DNA of 64,000 nucleotides from Comamonas sp. (GTDB lineage Bacteria > Pseudomonadota > Gammaproteobacteria > Burkholderiales > Burkholderiaceae_C): positions 1-64,000 of the forward strand of contig JAITLR010000001.1 of NCBI GenBank assembly GCA_031277805.1, in the 5' to 3' direction. Position numbers and translations under genes: made by a program. Below are positions 1-9,273 of this stretch, piece after piece. Under the pieces are notes generated by a model. That model was not told the DNA's origin. It saw only the letters and a list, made by a program, of their open reading frames with translations, and made no database searches. Positions within the stretch are counted from its first letter, which is position 1, and each line of letters begins with the position of its first letter.

Positions 1-393
1 GCCAAGATGGAGATCCCCGAGGACAAGATCCGCAAGATCATGAAGATCGCCAAGGAGCCGATCTCGATGGAAACCCCCATCGGCGACGACGACGATTCGC
101 ACCTGGGCGACTTCATCGAAGACGGCAACAACACGGCGCCTATCGATGCCGCCATGCAGGCCGGCCTGCGCGACGTGGTCAAGGACATTCTCGACGGTCT
201 GACTCCCCGCGAAGCCAAGGTGCTGCGCATGCGTTTCGGTATCGAAATGTCCACCGACCATACGCTGGAAGAAGTCGGCAAGCAGTTTGACGTGACGCGC
301 GAGCGCATCCGCCAGATCGAAGCCAAGGCGCTGCGCAAGCTCAAGCATCCTTCGCGCTCCGACAAGCTGCGCAGCTTCATCGACTCGCTGTAA
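1..393 (+). CDS. rpoD: RNA polymerase primary sigma factor RpoD, C-terminal part
   Basis: This is the last 130 codons of the housekeeping sigma-70 factor, which directs RNA polymerase to -10/-35 promoters. The reading frame is open at base 1, so the start lies outside the window. Visible are the end of region 3 ([19 protein letters not shown]), the acidic [14 protein letters not shown] stretch, region 4.1 ([15 protein letters not shown]) and the region 4.2 helix-turn-helix that reads the -35 box ([17 protein letters not shown]). The C-terminus LRSFIDSL is typical of RpoD of beta-proteobacteria. A strong terminator follows at 435-466, so it ends its transcription unit. Identification is very secure. 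Confidence 0.97.
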   Translation, partial: AKMEIPEDKIRKIMKIAKEPISMETPIGDDDDSHLGDFIEDGNNTAPIDAAMQAGLRDVVKDILDGLTPREAKVLRMRFGIEMSTDHTLEEVGKQFDVTRERIRQIEAKALRKLKHPSRSDKLRSFIDSL

Positions 394-434
394 AGCCAGG
401 CTGCACAACCGGCACCATGCCGATTCCTGCTATC

Positions 435-466
435 AAGCCCTGACCCATAAAGGTCGGGGCTTTTTT
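435..466 (+). terminator. Rho-independent terminator after rpoD
   Basis: The inverted repeat AAGCCCTGACC / GGTCGGGGCTT closes around a 4-6 base loop and is followed by six T residues. It sits 42 bases after the rpoD stop codon and before the TctC-like gene. Confidence 0.9.
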
Positions 467-539
467 GCATGTAGCTCAGGTCAGCAAGCCTTTGCTTGCG
501 CGCCAAGCGCCATGCCTGCTTAACAAAAGGAAACAAGCC

Positions 540-1553
540 ATGACGGACCATATTCGCAAAATCACCGGCCACGCCCTTTCACGCCGCCAATGGCTGGGCT
601 ACTCCTCTGCCATGCTGGCAGGTTCCAGCCTGGGCATGCCAAGCGCGCAGGCCAACCCGGCGCTGCGCCTGGGAGCGCAGATGCGCATCGTGATTCCGGC
701 CAACCTCGGCGGCGGCTGGGACCAGACGGGGCGGGCGCTGGGTACAGCGCTGACCAGCAGCGGCATGGTCGACAAGGTCAGCTACGAAAACATCGGCGGC
801 AAGGGCGGCACCATCGGTCTGGCCGAATACACCAAGCGCTATGGCAGCGACCCGAACAGCCTGATGATTGGCGGCATGGTCATGGTCGGCGCACTGGCCT
901 TGAACAAGGCTTCTGCAGATCTGCAGAAAGTGCAGGCCCTGGCGCGCCTGACCAGCGATTATCTGGTCGTGGCCGTGCCTGCCGACTCGCCGATCAGCGA
1001 CCCCAAGTCTCTGGCCAAGGCCATGCGCGAAAACCTGACCTCGGTAACGGTTGCAGGAGGATCTGCAGGCGGTGTGGACCATATGTACGCCGGAATGCTG
1101 GCTCGCCTGTCCAAAGCCAACGCCGAGCAATTGCAGTACAAGGCTTTTCCGGGCGGCAACGAAGTGGTGCAGGCTCTGTTGCAAAAGCAGGTTCAGGTGG
1201 GTATCTCGGGCTATAGCGAGTTCAGAGAGGCCTTGCAAAGCGGCAAGCTGCGCGCACTTGGCGTCTCATCCCGGCGAACCCTGTTCGGCATTGCCTCCAT
1301 GCGCGACCAGGGCGTTGATGCGGAAATGTCCAACTGGCGTGCTGTTTTTACAGGCAAGAATCTGCCTGCAGAGCGTGCCCAGCAAATGACTGCCGCTATT
1401 GAATTTGCAACAAGCCAGACCAGCTGGAAACAAAGCCTGAGCAGCAATAGCTGGAATGCCTCATGGCAGACCGGCAAATCGCTGCAGGACTTTCTGGAAA
1501 TCGAAACCTCCACAGCCCAGCTCATGAGCTACCTGCTCAAGCTCAAGACCTAA
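540..1553 (+). CDS. Tripartite tricarboxylate transporter (TctC/Bug family) periplasmic substrate-binding protein
   Basis: The 337-residue protein belongs to the TctC/Bug family of periplasmic binding proteins, which capture carboxylates for TctAB permeases. The family signature IVIPANLGGGWDQTGRALG-like segment follows the signal region, and a lobe motif GGKGGTIGLAEY matches the ligand loop. The N-terminus has a twin-arginine-like SRRQWLG (residues 14-20), a hydrophobic stretch and an AQA cleavage site near residue 38, so export by Tat is possible. The start ATG at 540 was chosen because AAAGGAAACAAGCC precedes it; an upstream in-frame start at 465 overlaps the rpoD terminator. No TctA/TctB permease genes are adjacent, as is common for the many orphan Bug proteins of this group. 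The ligand is unknown. Confidence 0.85.
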   Translation: MTDHIRKITGHALSRRQWLGYSSAMLAGSSLGMPSAQANPALRLGAQMRIVIPANLGGGWDQTGRALGTALTSSGMVDKVSYENIGGKGGTIGLAEYTKRYGSDPNSLMIGGMVMVGALALNKASADLQKVQALARLTSDYLVVAVPADSPISDPKSLAKAMRENLTSVTVAGGSAGGVDHMYAGMLARLSKANAEQLQYKAFPGGNEVVQALLQKQVQVGISGYSEFREALQSGKLRALGVSSRRTLFGIASMRDQGVDAEMSNWRAVFTGKNLPAERAQQMTAAIEFATSQTSWKQSLSSNSWNASWQTGKSLQDFLEIETSTAQLMSYLLKLKT

Positions 1554-1580
1554 GCTTCCACCCGACCCAGGATCCGAGCC

Positions 1581-2525
1581 ATGACTTCATCAGCCCATTC
1601 CCCCGCCTCACGTACGCTGTCCATTGCCGTTCTGGGGGCAGGTTCGGTGGGCTGCTATTTCGGCGCATTGCTGGCGCGTGCCGGCCATGTAGTCACCTTG
1701 ATTGGCCGTGAATCGCATGTGCAAGCCATTCGCGAGCATGGCTTGCGGCTGCAGACGGCTGAGCAGGACAATCACATCCCCGTGACCGCCAGCACCAGCG
1801 CTCGAGCGGTAGCCGGTGCCGATGTCGTGCTGTTCTGCGTCAAGTCCACCGATACGGAAGCCGCTGCAGTCCAGATCAAGCCTTATCTGACGCCCCATAC
1901 GCAGGTGCTGAGTCTGCAGAACGGGGTGGACAATGACGAACGCATGCGCTCCATCCTGGATCCCCAGCCCGTGGCTGCTACCGTGGTCTATGTGGCCACA
2001 GCCATGGCCGGCCCTGGCCATGTCCGCCACTTTGGCCGCGGTGAGCTGGTCATTGCATCCTGCCCGCAAGGCTCTGAAATTGCCCAACAGTTCAGTGCCG
2101 CCGGCATTCCCACCCAGCTATCGGACGATGTGCGCCCGGCCCTCTGGCAAAAACTCATCATCAACTGCGTCTACAACGCGCTTTCGGCTCTGACACAGCA
2201 ACCCTATGGCTGGCTCGTGGCCCAGACAGGCACGGCAGCCGTCATGCGGGACATAGCCAACGAGTGCAAAGCCGTCGCCCAGGCCGATGGAGTGGAACTA
2301 CCGACGCAGATTGACGAAGCCATTGCCGCCATTGCCCGCACCATGCCTGGTCAGCTGTCCTCCACTGCGCAAGACCTGGCACGCGGCAAGTCGACGGAAA
2401 TTGATCACCTCAACGGCTACGTGGTGCAGCGCGGACAGGCACTGGGGATTGCCACGCCCGCCAATCGGCTGCTGCAGCTGCTGGTACAGATGAAGCAGGT
2501 GGGCGCCGCCAACACAGGACTATGA
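1581..2525 (+). CDS. 2-dehydropantoate 2-reductase family protein (PanE/ApbA-like)
   Basis: At 314 residues this fits the ketopantoate reductase family, NADPH enzymes that reduce 2-dehydropantoate to pantoate for coenzyme A synthesis. The N-terminal Rossmann motif is LGAGSVGCYFG (about residues 18-28). The NADP-binding loop, the VLFCVKSTDTEAA segment and the LQNGVDN motif are all standard. The C-terminal domain carries the LWQKLIINCVYNALSAL helix with the conserved lysine/asparagine pair and ends with a STEIDHLNGYVV motif. It lies 27 bases after the TctC-like gene and may be cotranscribed with it. These genomes often hold several PanE paralogues, some acting on other 2-oxo acids, so the exact substrate is not fixed by sequence. 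Confidence 0.85.
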   Translation: MTSSAHSPASRTLSIAVLGAGSVGCYFGALLARAGHVVTLIGRESHVQAIREHGLRLQTAEQDNHIPVTASTSARAVAGADVVLFCVKSTDTEAAAVQIKPYLTPHTQVLSLQNGVDNDERMRSILDPQPVAATVVYVATAMAGPGHVRHFGRGELVIASCPQGSEIAQQFSAAGIPTQLSDDVRPALWQKLIINCVYNALSALTQQPYGWLVAQTGTAAVMRDIANECKAVAQADGVELPTQIDEAIAAIARTMPGQLSSTAQDLARGKSTEIDHLNGYVVQRGQALGIATPANRLLQLLVQMKQVGAANTGL

Positions 2526-2886
2526 TTTCAATAGCTGCTTGCGCTCACCCTGATTGGCTCACAGCCAGAATTGCCGTAGATCCCCTCTACAAAGCCAGTA
2601 CTCGCACTGCCGGTACGCCCTGTCTAAAGCCGCCAATCGCGCCTGCAGACTTGGCATATTGCTATAAACCCTGAAGCACAGTCTCGCACCATCTGGTTTC
2701 GTGGCCCTCCCGCAACACTTGGCCGCAGTTTGTCGTGTTTATCACCTCAAGGCGTTGCAGTTGAAGATTTGGAGCTACTAAACTTGTAGCAAAATAATTT
2801 AATCGCTATAGTTCACCAGACTAGGCACTGGGTGCACAGGCAAGTGCGCCAGGCTCTATAACACCACTGCGCAAGGAGAAGCGTCC
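2526..2886. other. Intergenic region, 361 bp, no gene recognised
   Basis: No convincing reading frame is present. The first bases (ATTTCAATAGCTGCTTGCGCT, about 2525-2545) look like a decayed copy of the dispersed AGCGCTTAT palindrome seen elsewhere in the window. A short dyad GCTAC-taaactt-GTAGC lies near 2773-2789, upstream of the HxlR regulator, and could be an operator. The ribosome-binding site of the next gene is AAGGAGAAGCGTCC. Confidence 0.4.
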
Positions 2887-3192
2887 ATGAGCTCCAAAGA
2901 AAACGCCGCCATCAACCAGCTGTTCGAAAAGCTCGAATGCCGATATGCGCTGCGCGTGCTGTGGGCCCTGCGGGATGGTCATCCCCAGACTTTCCGCCTG
3001 CTGCAAGACAGCGTGGGCGGCATCACCCCCAACACACTCAACACACGCATCAAAGAGCTGCGCGAGTGTGGCCTACTAGAGCATGGCAGCGACGGCTACA
3101 CCGTGACTCTGGCGGGCCAGGACCTGCTCAAACGCCTGTCGGACGTTCAAGCCTTTGCCAACCGCTGGGTGGCGGCTCGCGCCAAGAAGTAA
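2887..3192 (+). CDS. HxlR-type winged-helix transcriptional regulator
   Basis: A 101-residue protein of HxlR/MarR-like winged-helix type: the order is a short N-terminal helix, RYALRVLWALRDG, then the recognition-helix region GGITPNTLNTRIKELRECGLL and a wing (HGSDGYTVTLAGQDLL). HxlR proteins are dimeric DNA-binding regulators that usually control a neighbouring gene in response to a small electrophile or metabolite. A good Shine-Dalgarno sequence (AAGGAG) precedes the ATG. The next gene, an FKBP isomerase, is 133 bases downstream and has its own ribosome-binding site. A weak hairpin AAGGCC-type at about 3207-3224 separates them. The target is unknown. The canonical HxlR cysteine near the N-terminus is present as C18 in EKLECRYALR. 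Confidence 0.8.
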   Translation: MSSKENAAINQLFEKLECRYALRVLWALRDGHPQTFRLLQDSVGGITPNTLNTRIKELRECGLLEHGSDGYTVTLAGQDLLKRLSDVQAFANRWVAARAKK

Positions 3193-3325
3193 ACCTTGTT
3201 GCGCAAGAGGCCTGAAGGCCTTTTGAGCTGACAGCCCCATCTATATCATCCAAGGGCCCCAAGCATGCTTGGCCGGCCCTTTTCTCCATCGCCTTTTTCT
3301 GCTTTGCGCTGAAAGGAAATCCATC

Positions 3326-3679
3326 ATGGCTTTCAACACTACCGCCTCTGGCCTGCAATACGAAGATACCGTTGTGGGCGAAGGCACCGAAGCCCGCGCC
3401 GGTCAGAACGTGACCGTGCACTACACCGGCTGGCTCTACAACAACGGCGTGCAAGGTGCCAAATTCGACTCCAGCAAGGATCGCAACGATCCTTTCGTCT
3501 TCCCCCTGGGCGCCGGCATGGTGATCAAGGGCTGGGACGAAGGCGTGCAGGGCATGAAGGTCGGCGGCCAGCGCACTCTGCTGATCCCCGCGGCCCTGGG
3601 CTATGGCGCACGCGGCGCAGGCGGCGTGATCCCCCCCAATGCCACATTGAAGTTTGATGTGGAACTGCTGGCAGTCTGA
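3326..3679 (+). CDS. FKBP-type peptidyl-prolyl cis-trans isomerase
   Basis: This 117-residue single-domain protein catalyses cis-trans isomerisation of prolyl bonds in protein folding. It has the whole FKBP core: VTVHYTGWLYNNGVQGAKFDSS, the FVFPLGAGMVIKGWDEGVQGMKVGGQRTLLIP strand-helix stretch (quoted in parts), GYGARGAGGVIPPNATLKFDVELL. There is no signal peptide, so it is cytoplasmic. The start at 3326 was chosen because GAAAGGAAATCCATC precedes it; the longer frame from 3269 has no ribosome-binding site. A strong hairpin terminator follows. Length and sequence are typical of the small FkpA/FklB-like proteins of Burkholderiales. Confidence 0.95.
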   Translation: MAFNTTASGLQYEDTVVGEGTEARAGQNVTVHYTGWLYNNGVQGAKFDSSKDRNDPFVFPLGAGMVIKGWDEGVQGMKVGGQRTLLIPAALGYGARGAGGVIPPNATLKFDVELLAV

Positions 3680-3704
3680 TTGGCAGCCAAGCCCTCACTT
3701 CTAC

Positions 3705-3732
3705 AAAAAAGCGGCTTTCAAGCCGCTTTTTT
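3705..3732 (+). terminator. Bidirectional rho-independent terminator
   Basis: AAAAAAGCGGCTT and AAGCCGCTTTTTT flank a 2-base loop, so the hairpin has an A-run before and a T-run after and can work for both the FKBP gene and the convergent gene at 3750-4241. Confidence 0.93.
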
Positions 3733-3749
3733 CATGACCTCGGGGAAAA

Positions 3750-4241
3750 CTACATCGTCTCGGCCTCGAACAAGGCCTTGTGCAGCGGCGCATAGGCCTT
3801 GTCACCCACGGCCTCGCGGATGCGCGGGGCCAACTCCGCCAACTGCGCATAGCCCATGGCAGCTTCTACGGCCAGATTCAGGCGAAAGCCCTTGAGCCCC
3901 AGCCCGCCAGTGATGCTGGCAGCCATGGGATAGGCTTTTTGATAGCGACGAACCACGCTTTGTGCATCGACCTCGGCGGGTGCCAACGCAGCCGCTGCGA
4001 TCGAAGATTCGGTCCTGGCAACAGAGGGCTCCGTAGTCTGCGCCTTTTCCACCAGCCAACCTTTTTCCACTAAACCCAGAATATCGTCCTTGCCAATGCC
4101 AAGCGCTGCAGTGGCATCAAGCACCTGCGCCAGGCTCCGGTTGCCGTCAAACAGCAAGAATGCCGAGCGCAGACGCTGGCTCAAATCCGCATGGCGCTCC
4201 TTGAAGGCCTGCTGCCCCTCTGGTGTCTTGATCAGATGCAT
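3750..4241 (-). CDS. Conserved hypothetical protein of Burkholderiales
   Basis: The 163-residue protein begins MHLIKTPEGQQAFKERH and is preceded by AGAGGAAAG, which decides this start over the longer frame to 4340. The N-terminal half looks like a small winged-helix-like module (LSQRLRSAFLLFDGNRSLAQVLDAT, then GIGKDDILGLVEKGWL), similar in style to domains found in response-regulator-linked proteins. An Ala/Glu-rich linker follows. The C-terminal half (KAYPMAASITGGLGLKGFRL, then LAVEAAMGYAQLAELAP) is a pattern I have seen in unannotated proteins of this order. There is no signal peptide or membrane segment. It is downstream of the symporter genes on the same strand but 166 bases away. Function unknown. 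Confidence 0.65.
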   Translation of the reverse strand: MHLIKTPEGQQAFKERHADLSQRLRSAFLLFDGNRSLAQVLDATAALGIGKDDILGLVEKGWLVEKAQTTEPSVARTESSIAAAALAPAEVDAQSVVRRYQKAYPMAASITGGLGLKGFRLNLAVEAAMGYAQLAELAPRIREAVGDKAYAPLHKALFEAETM

Positions 4242-4407
4242 CGCTGTACTTTCCTCTTGAACCTGCGCAGGGTGACAGGATTGCAAAAGAGCGCAAAGCG
4301 GGTTTACGTGCAGCAGAGAGTGCCGTTTGCGCCAAAACAAATCGGCGCTGCCATTTCAGGGGAAACAGGTTACAACCCAATTGCACAAAGCGGCAGCAGC
4401 TATCAAA

Positions 4408-6504
4408 TCAGGACTTTCGCAAACGAGACGCATGCTGCGCATCCCACCAGCTGATGAGCAAAGTTGCGGCAAATCCAGCGGGCACACCAAATACACCGGC
4501 CGAGATCGGCTGAATGTCCCACCACAGCCTGTCGGTTCGCAGTGCCTGCGGCAGCACGCCCTGAAGTCCTGGCACATGGGCCACCATGTAGTACACAGCC
4601 ACGCTCAGGCCGATCAGCATGCCGGCCACCGCTCCGTGCCGCGTGGTACCGCGCCAGAAGATGCCCATCACCATGGCTGGTACAAAGGCCGATGCAGCCA
4701 GCGAAAACGAGGCCGAGACCATGGGCAGGATATCCGCCGAGCGGCGCGCTGCCACAAAAGCAGCCGAAAGCGCCACCAGAAGCAGTGCGAACTTGGACAG
4801 AATCACGCGCTGCTCGGGCGAGATACGGCGTTTGACCGTCTCCACACGCTGGCGCTCCTGATAGTAGAGGTCACGCACCAGTGCGTTGCTGATGGTCAGC
4901 AACAGGCCGTCGGCCGTGGACAGCGCCGCCGCCAGGCCGCCCGCAGCCACCAGTCCGGAAACAACGTAAGGCATTCCCCCCAGTTCGGGTGTTGCCAGAA
5001 TGATCAGGTCGGCACCCATGCGGATCTCGCCAAACTGCAGGATGCCGTCTCCGTTGATATCCTCCACGGCCAGCAACGATCCATCCACACGAGCCCATTG
5101 CGCCATCCAGTTGGGCAGCGCATCAAAATGCGTACCGACCAGATTGCTCATGACTTCGTACTTGACCATCACTGCCAGGGCCGGTGCACTGAGGTAGAGC
5201 AGGCCGATGAAGAACAGCGACCAGGCCACCGAGCTGCGCGCTGCCGAGACCGAGGGCACCGTGTAATAGCGCGTGAGCAGATGCGGCAACCCCGCCGCAC
5301 CGACCATCAGGCAGAACATCAGCGCTAGGAAGTTGCGGCGGCTGACGTCATAGGCCCGCTGCTCATCTGGCGTGCCATGCGGATCGCCTGCAAAGGGCTG
5401 GCTCTGCAGTGGCATGCCCCCTAGAGGCTTGGCTCTTTCATAGGCCTCACGAAGCTCACGCGTCCAGCGCTCTCGTGCCGTCGCTTCGTCCCTGGGCATG
5501 GAAGCCATTTCGCGGCTGGCGGCCATGATGGCACCGATATTGCCGCTGCTGGTGCGCAGCTCGCGGATATGCTCGGCCAGTGCCTGGCGCTCTGCGGCCA
5601 ACACATTGGGAACATCGCGCAACTTGGCCTGCAATACCTGGGCACGCGTGCGATAGGCCTCCAGCACGGACTGCTCGGCTTCCGAATCCAGGAGCTGCTG
5701 CTCCATGCGCGCAATCTTGCCCAGCTGCTGTCCATAGGCTGCGAAAGCCCAGGGTGTCCCCAACTGCTTGTAGGCCAGCCATGACACGGGCAGCATGAAG
5801 GCCAGCAAAATCACCACATACTGCGCCACCTGCGTCCAGGTGATGGCCCGCATGCCCCCCAGGAAAGAGCACAGCAGCACGCCCCCCAGGCCCAGCATGA
5901 TGCCGATCTCGAACTGCACACCCGTGAGCCGTGCGGCAATCAGGCCCACGCCATAGATCTGGGCCACCACATAGGTAAAGGAGCAGGTAATGGCTGCCAG
6001 CGCCGCAATGATGCGCGGCCAGCGCCCGCCAAACCGGGCCTGGAAAAAATCCGGCACGGTATAGAGATTCATGGCCCGCAGATAGGGGGCAATCAGCATG
6101 CCGACCAGGCAAAAGCCGCCGGTCCAGCCCAGCACATAAGCCAGTCCGCCCGGTTGCGTGCCAGCGCCCGAAAAGCCTTGCAGATAGAGAGCTCCCGAGA
6201 GGCTGATGAACGAGGCCGCACTCATCCAGTCAGCCGCAGCTGCCATGCCGTTGTAGAACGGGGGGATACGGCGTCCGGCGACGAAGTACTCCTCTGCATC
6301 ACTGGTGCGTGAATACACACCAATTCCCGCATAGACCATCACCGTGCAAAACAGAAAGATAGGGCCTATCCAGTGGCGCGAAAGACCGCGCCCCTCGGCC
6401 CAGAACATGGCACCGAGAAAGCCCAGGACCCCCAGGACATACAGAAAAAGAATACGGTGCAGACGCCAGTGATAGGCGCGACTGAGCAAGGGCCGCTCAG
6501 ACAT
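4408..6504 (-). CDS. Sodium:solute symporter, large subunit (VC_2705-type SSS family)
   Basis: A 698-residue integral membrane protein of the SLC5/SSS family that imports a small carboxylate such as acetate using Na+. Hydrophobic helices run throughout; the family signature AAAADWMSAASFISLSGALY and GGLAYVLGWTGGFCLVGML are clear. A soluble charged insertion (about residues 235-380, rich in Glu/Arg/Gln and coiled-coil-like) interrupts the transporter, as is usual in this subfamily. A later loop DINGDGILQFGEI matches the spacing of an EF-hand calcium loop. The start ATG at 6504 overlaps the stop of the small-subunit gene in the sequence ATGTCTGA, so the two are translationally coupled. The track-longest start at 6573 was rejected for this reason. 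Confidence 0.88.
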   Translation of the reverse strand: MSERPLLSRAYHWRLHRILFLYVLGVLGFLGAMFWAEGRGLSRHWIGPIFLFCTVMVYAGIGVYSRTSDAEEYFVAGRRIPPFYNGMAAAADWMSAASFISLSGALYLQGFSGAGTQPGGLAYVLGWTGGFCLVGMLIAPYLRAMNLYTVPDFFQARFGGRWPRIIAALAAITCSFTYVVAQIYGVGLIAARLTGVQFEIGIMLGLGGVLLCSFLGGMRAITWTQVAQYVVILLAFMLPVSWLAYKQLGTPWAFAAYGQQLGKIARMEQQLLDSEAEQSVLEAYRTRAQVLQAKLRDVPNVLAAERQALAEHIRELRTSSGNIGAIMAASREMASMPRDEATARERWTRELREAYERAKPLGGMPLQSQPFAGDPHGTPDEQRAYDVSRRNFLALMFCLMVGAAGLPHLLTRYYTVPSVSAARSSVAWSLFFIGLLYLSAPALAVMVKYEVMSNLVGTHFDALPNWMAQWARVDGSLLAVEDINGDGILQFGEIRMGADLIILATPELGGMPYVVSGLVAAGGLAAALSTADGLLLTISNALVRDLYYQERQRVETVKRRISPEQRVILSKFALLLVALSAAFVAARRSADILPMVSASFSLAASAFVPAMVMGIFWRGTTRHGAVAGMLIGLSVAVYYMVAHVPGLQGVLPQALRTDRLWWDIQPISAGVFGVPAGFAATLLISWWDAQHASRLRKS

Positions 6505-6868
6505 GCGGGGCAGTGCTGGCTGAGTGTTCAGATGCCGCCTGGCGGGCATCTTCCTTGGCTTGCTTGCGCTCAAAATGATCCATGGCTACGCAGTAGACCA
6601 CGATGATCAGCAAAAATACAAGCACGGAGCCCTGCGCCGCCATCCAGTAAGCCACGGGCCAATCAGGAAACAGGGCCTGGAGATCCCGTGCAAAGTAGCT
6701 GCTGCCAAATGAAAACACCACCCAGACCGTCAGCAGCAAGGCTTTGAGTCTCAGGTGGTGTGTATCGTGCAGATCCGGCGGGAAGGTGACGTCCCGCGGT
6801 CTGCCATAAGCGTCGAACAGTGCGTCCGACGCAACATCGTCATGCATGGGCGCTTGATGCGTCTGCAT
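6497..6868 (-). CDS. DUF4212 small subunit of the sodium/solute symporter
   Basis: This 123-residue protein has two predicted membrane helices (LKALLLTVWVVFSFGSSYF and the GSVLVFLLIIVVYCVAM segment) with a PDWPVAYWMAAQG loop between them, the hallmark of DUF4212. Proteins of this family are encoded directly upstream of SSS symporters of the VC_2705 type and are thought to be their accessory subunit. It overlaps the large-subunit gene by 8 bases, and the ppsA stop codon is only 14 bases upstream of its start region, so it may be transcribed from the ppsA promoter as well. Confidence 0.88.
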   Translation of the reverse strand: MQTHQAPMHDDVASDALFDAYGRPRDVTFPPDLHDTHHLRLKALLLTVWVVFSFGSSYFARDLQALFPDWPVAYWMAAQGSVLVFLLIIVVYCVAMDHFERKQAKEDARQAASEHSASTAPHV

Positions 6869-6882
6869 GGCGATGCAATGGC

Positions 6883-9273
6883 TTATTCAGCCAGCTTCTG
6901 CCAGGTGGCAACCACGCTGTCAGGGTTCAGCGAGATGGACGAAATACCTTCGTCAGCCAGCCATTTGGCAAAGTCGGGGTGGTCCGAAGGGCCCTGACCA
7001 CAGATGCCAACGTACTTGTCCTGATCGCGGCAGGCCTTGATGGCGCGCGACAGCATCTTCTTGACGGCGGGATCGCGCTCGTCAAAGTCGGCCGCCAGCA
7101 GTTCCAGGCCGGAGTCGCGGTCCAGGCCCAGGGTCAGCTGGGTCAGGTCGTTGGAGCCCACGGAGAAGCCGTCGAAGTACTCAAGGAACTCGTCAGCCAG
7201 AATGGCGTTGGAGGGCACTTCGCACATCATGATCAGCTGCAAGCCGTTCTCGCCGCGCTTGAGACCGTTTTCGGCCAGCAACTCGGTCACGCGCTTGGCC
7301 TGACCCAGGGTGCGCACGAACGGGATCATGATCTTGATGTTGGTCAGACCCATTTCCTCACGCACGCGGCGCAGGGCTTCGCATTCCATCTTGAAGGCTT
7401 CACCGAACTCGGACGAGATGTAGCGCGCTGCACCACGAAAGCCCAGCATGGGGTTTTCTTCCTCGGGCTCATAGCGGCTGCCGCCGATCAGCTTGCGGTA
7501 TTCGTTGGACTTGAAGTCCGACATGCGCACGATGACGGGCTTGGGCCAGAAAGCTGCGGCGATGGTCGCCACGCCTTCGGCCACCTTGTCCACGTAGAAA
7601 GCACGGGGCGATGCATGGCCACGGGCCACGGATTCCACGGCCTTCTTCAGGTCAGGAGCCACGGCGGGGTAGTCCAGAATGGCCTTGGGGTGCACTCCGA
7701 TGTTGTTGTTGATGATGAATTCCAGACGGGCCAGACCCACGCCTTCGTTGGGCAGCTGGGCAAAGTCGAAAGCCAGCTGGGGGTTACCCACGTTCATCAT
7801 GATCTTGGTCTTGATGGTGGGCATCTCGCCGCGCTTGACCTCGGTCACTTCGGTCTCAATCAGACCGTCATAGATCTTGCCGGTATCGCCTTCGGCACAG
7901 GACACGGTCACCAGAGTGTCAGCCTTGAGCAGGTCAGTGGCATTGCCACAACCCACGACAGCAGGAATACCCAGTTCACGCGCAATGATGGCCGCGTGGC
8001 AGGTACGGCCGCCACGGTTGGTGACGATGGCCGAAGCCTTCTTCATGACGGGTTCCCAGTTGGGGTCGGTCATGTCGGTCACCAGCACGTCGCCGGCTTG
8101 CACCTGGTCCATCTGCGAGATATCGGACACCAGACGCACGGGGCCGGTACCGATCTTCTGGCCAATCGCACGGCCTTCGGCCAGCACATTGCCGGTGCCC
8201 TTGAGCTTGTAGCGCAGCTCGGCCTGCCCCTTGGACTGGCTCTTCACGGTTTCAGGACGTGCCTGCAGGATGTAGAGCTGACCGTCTGTGCCGTCCTTGC
8301 CCCACTCGATGTCCATGGGACGACCGTAGTGCTCTTCGATCACCAGGGCGTAGCGAGCCAGCTGCTCGACATCGGCGTCGGTCAGCGAGTAGCGGTTGCG
8401 CAGTTCGTGAGCCACGTCGGTGGTCTTGACCAGCTTGCCGTCCGCAGCCTTTTCTTCAGGCGTTGCGAAGACCATCTGGATCAGCTTGGAGCCCAGATTG
8501 CGGCGGATCAGTGCCTTGTTGCCTGCCTTGAGCATGGGCTTGTGCACATAGAACTCGTCGGGGTTCACGGCGCCCTGCACCACGGTTTCGCCCAGGCCAT
8601 AGCTGGAAGTGATGAACACCACTTCTTCAAAGCCGGATTCCGTGTCGATGGTGAACATCACGCCGGCAGCGCCCAGATCGGAGCGCACCATGCGCTGCAC
8701 GCCAGCGGACAGTGCCACCACATCGTGCTCGAAGCCCTTGTGCACGCGGTAGGAGATGGCGCGGTCGTTGTACAGCGACGCGAACACTTCCTTCATCTTG
8801 TGCAGCACGTCTTCAATGCCGACCACGTTCAGGAAGGTTTCCTGCTGACCGGCAAACGATGCGTCGGGCAGGTCTTCCGCAGTGGCGGAGGAGCGCACGG
8901 CAAAAGAGGCTTCGGCATTGCCGCCTTGCAGGCGAGCAAATTCGTCACGGATGGCCTTTTCCAGATCGGCAGGGAAAGGCTGGCTTTCCACCATAGCACG
9001 GATTTCCGCGCCCACAGCGGCCAGAGCGCGGACATCGTCCACATCCAGAGCGGCCAGCTTGGCAGAAATCTTGCCGGCCAGACCTTCGTAGGCCAGGAAA
9101 TCGCGGAACGCATGAGCCGTCGTGGCAAAGCCGGTAGGCACACGCACGCCCTGAGGCAGTTGCGAGATCATTTCGCCGAGCGAGGCGTTCTTGCCGCCTA
9201 CGGACTCGACATCGGACATTCTCAGTTTTTCAAACGGAACGACCAATGCGGTCGCCTCGAACAGTTGAGACAT
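6883..9273 (-). CDS. ppsA: Phosphoenolpyruvate synthase
   Basis: The 796-residue enzyme converts pyruvate, ATP and water to phosphoenolpyruvate, AMP and phosphate, the first step of gluconeogenesis from three-carbon acids. Domains in order: the N-terminal ATP-grasp domain ([11 protein letters not shown] at about 26-36, [20 protein letters not shown] near 125-145), the phosphohistidine swivel domain with the catalytic histidine in [15 protein letters not shown] (about residue 426), and the C-terminal PEP/pyruvate barrel ([37 protein letters not shown] with the catalytic Cys). Length matches the family. It is divergent from ppsR, which encodes its regulatory kinase, and lies upstream of an acetate-type symporter, fitting growth on organic acids. 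Confidence 0.97.
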   Translation of the reverse strand: MSQLFEATALVVPFEKLRMSDVESVGGKNASLGEMISQLPQGVRVPTGFATTAHAFRDFLAYEGLAGKISAKLAALDVDDVRALAAVGAEIRAMVESQPFPADLEKAIRDEFARLQGGNAEASFAVRSSATAEDLPDASFAGQQETFLNVVGIEDVLHKMKEVFASLYNDRAISYRVHKGFEHDVVALSAGVQRMVRSDLGAAGVMFTIDTESGFEEVVFITSSYGLGETVVQGAVNPDEFYVHKPMLKAGNKALIRRNLGSKLIQMVFATPEEKAADGKLVKTTDVAHELRNRYSLTDADVEQLARYALVIEEHYGRPMDIEWGKDGTDGQLYILQARPETVKSQSKGQAELRYKLKGTGNVLAEGRAIGQKIGTGPVRLVSDISQMDQVQAGDVLVTDMTDPNWEPVMKKASAIVTNRGGRTCHAAIIARELGIPAVVGCGNATDLLKADTLVTVSCAEGDTGKIYDGLIETEVTEVKRGEMPTIKTKIMMNVGNPQLAFDFAQLPNEGVGLARLEFIINNNIGVHPKAILDYPAVAPDLKKAVESVARGHASPRAFYVDKVAEGVATIAAAFWPKPVIVRMSDFKSNEYRKLIGGSRYEPEEENPMLGFRGAARYISSEFGEAFKMECEALRRVREEMGLTNIKIMIPFVRTLGQAKRVTELLAENGLKRGENGLQLIMMCEVPSNAILADEFLEYFDGFSVGSNDLTQLTLGLDRDSGLELLAADFDERDPAVKKMLSRAIKACRDQDKYVGICGQGPSDHPDFAKWLADEGISSISLNPDSVVATWQKLAE

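Noticed and set aside
4327..5328. A 333-codon His/Gln/Arg-rich frame opposite to the symporter
   Set aside because: Shadow of the symporter gene; low-complexity composition.
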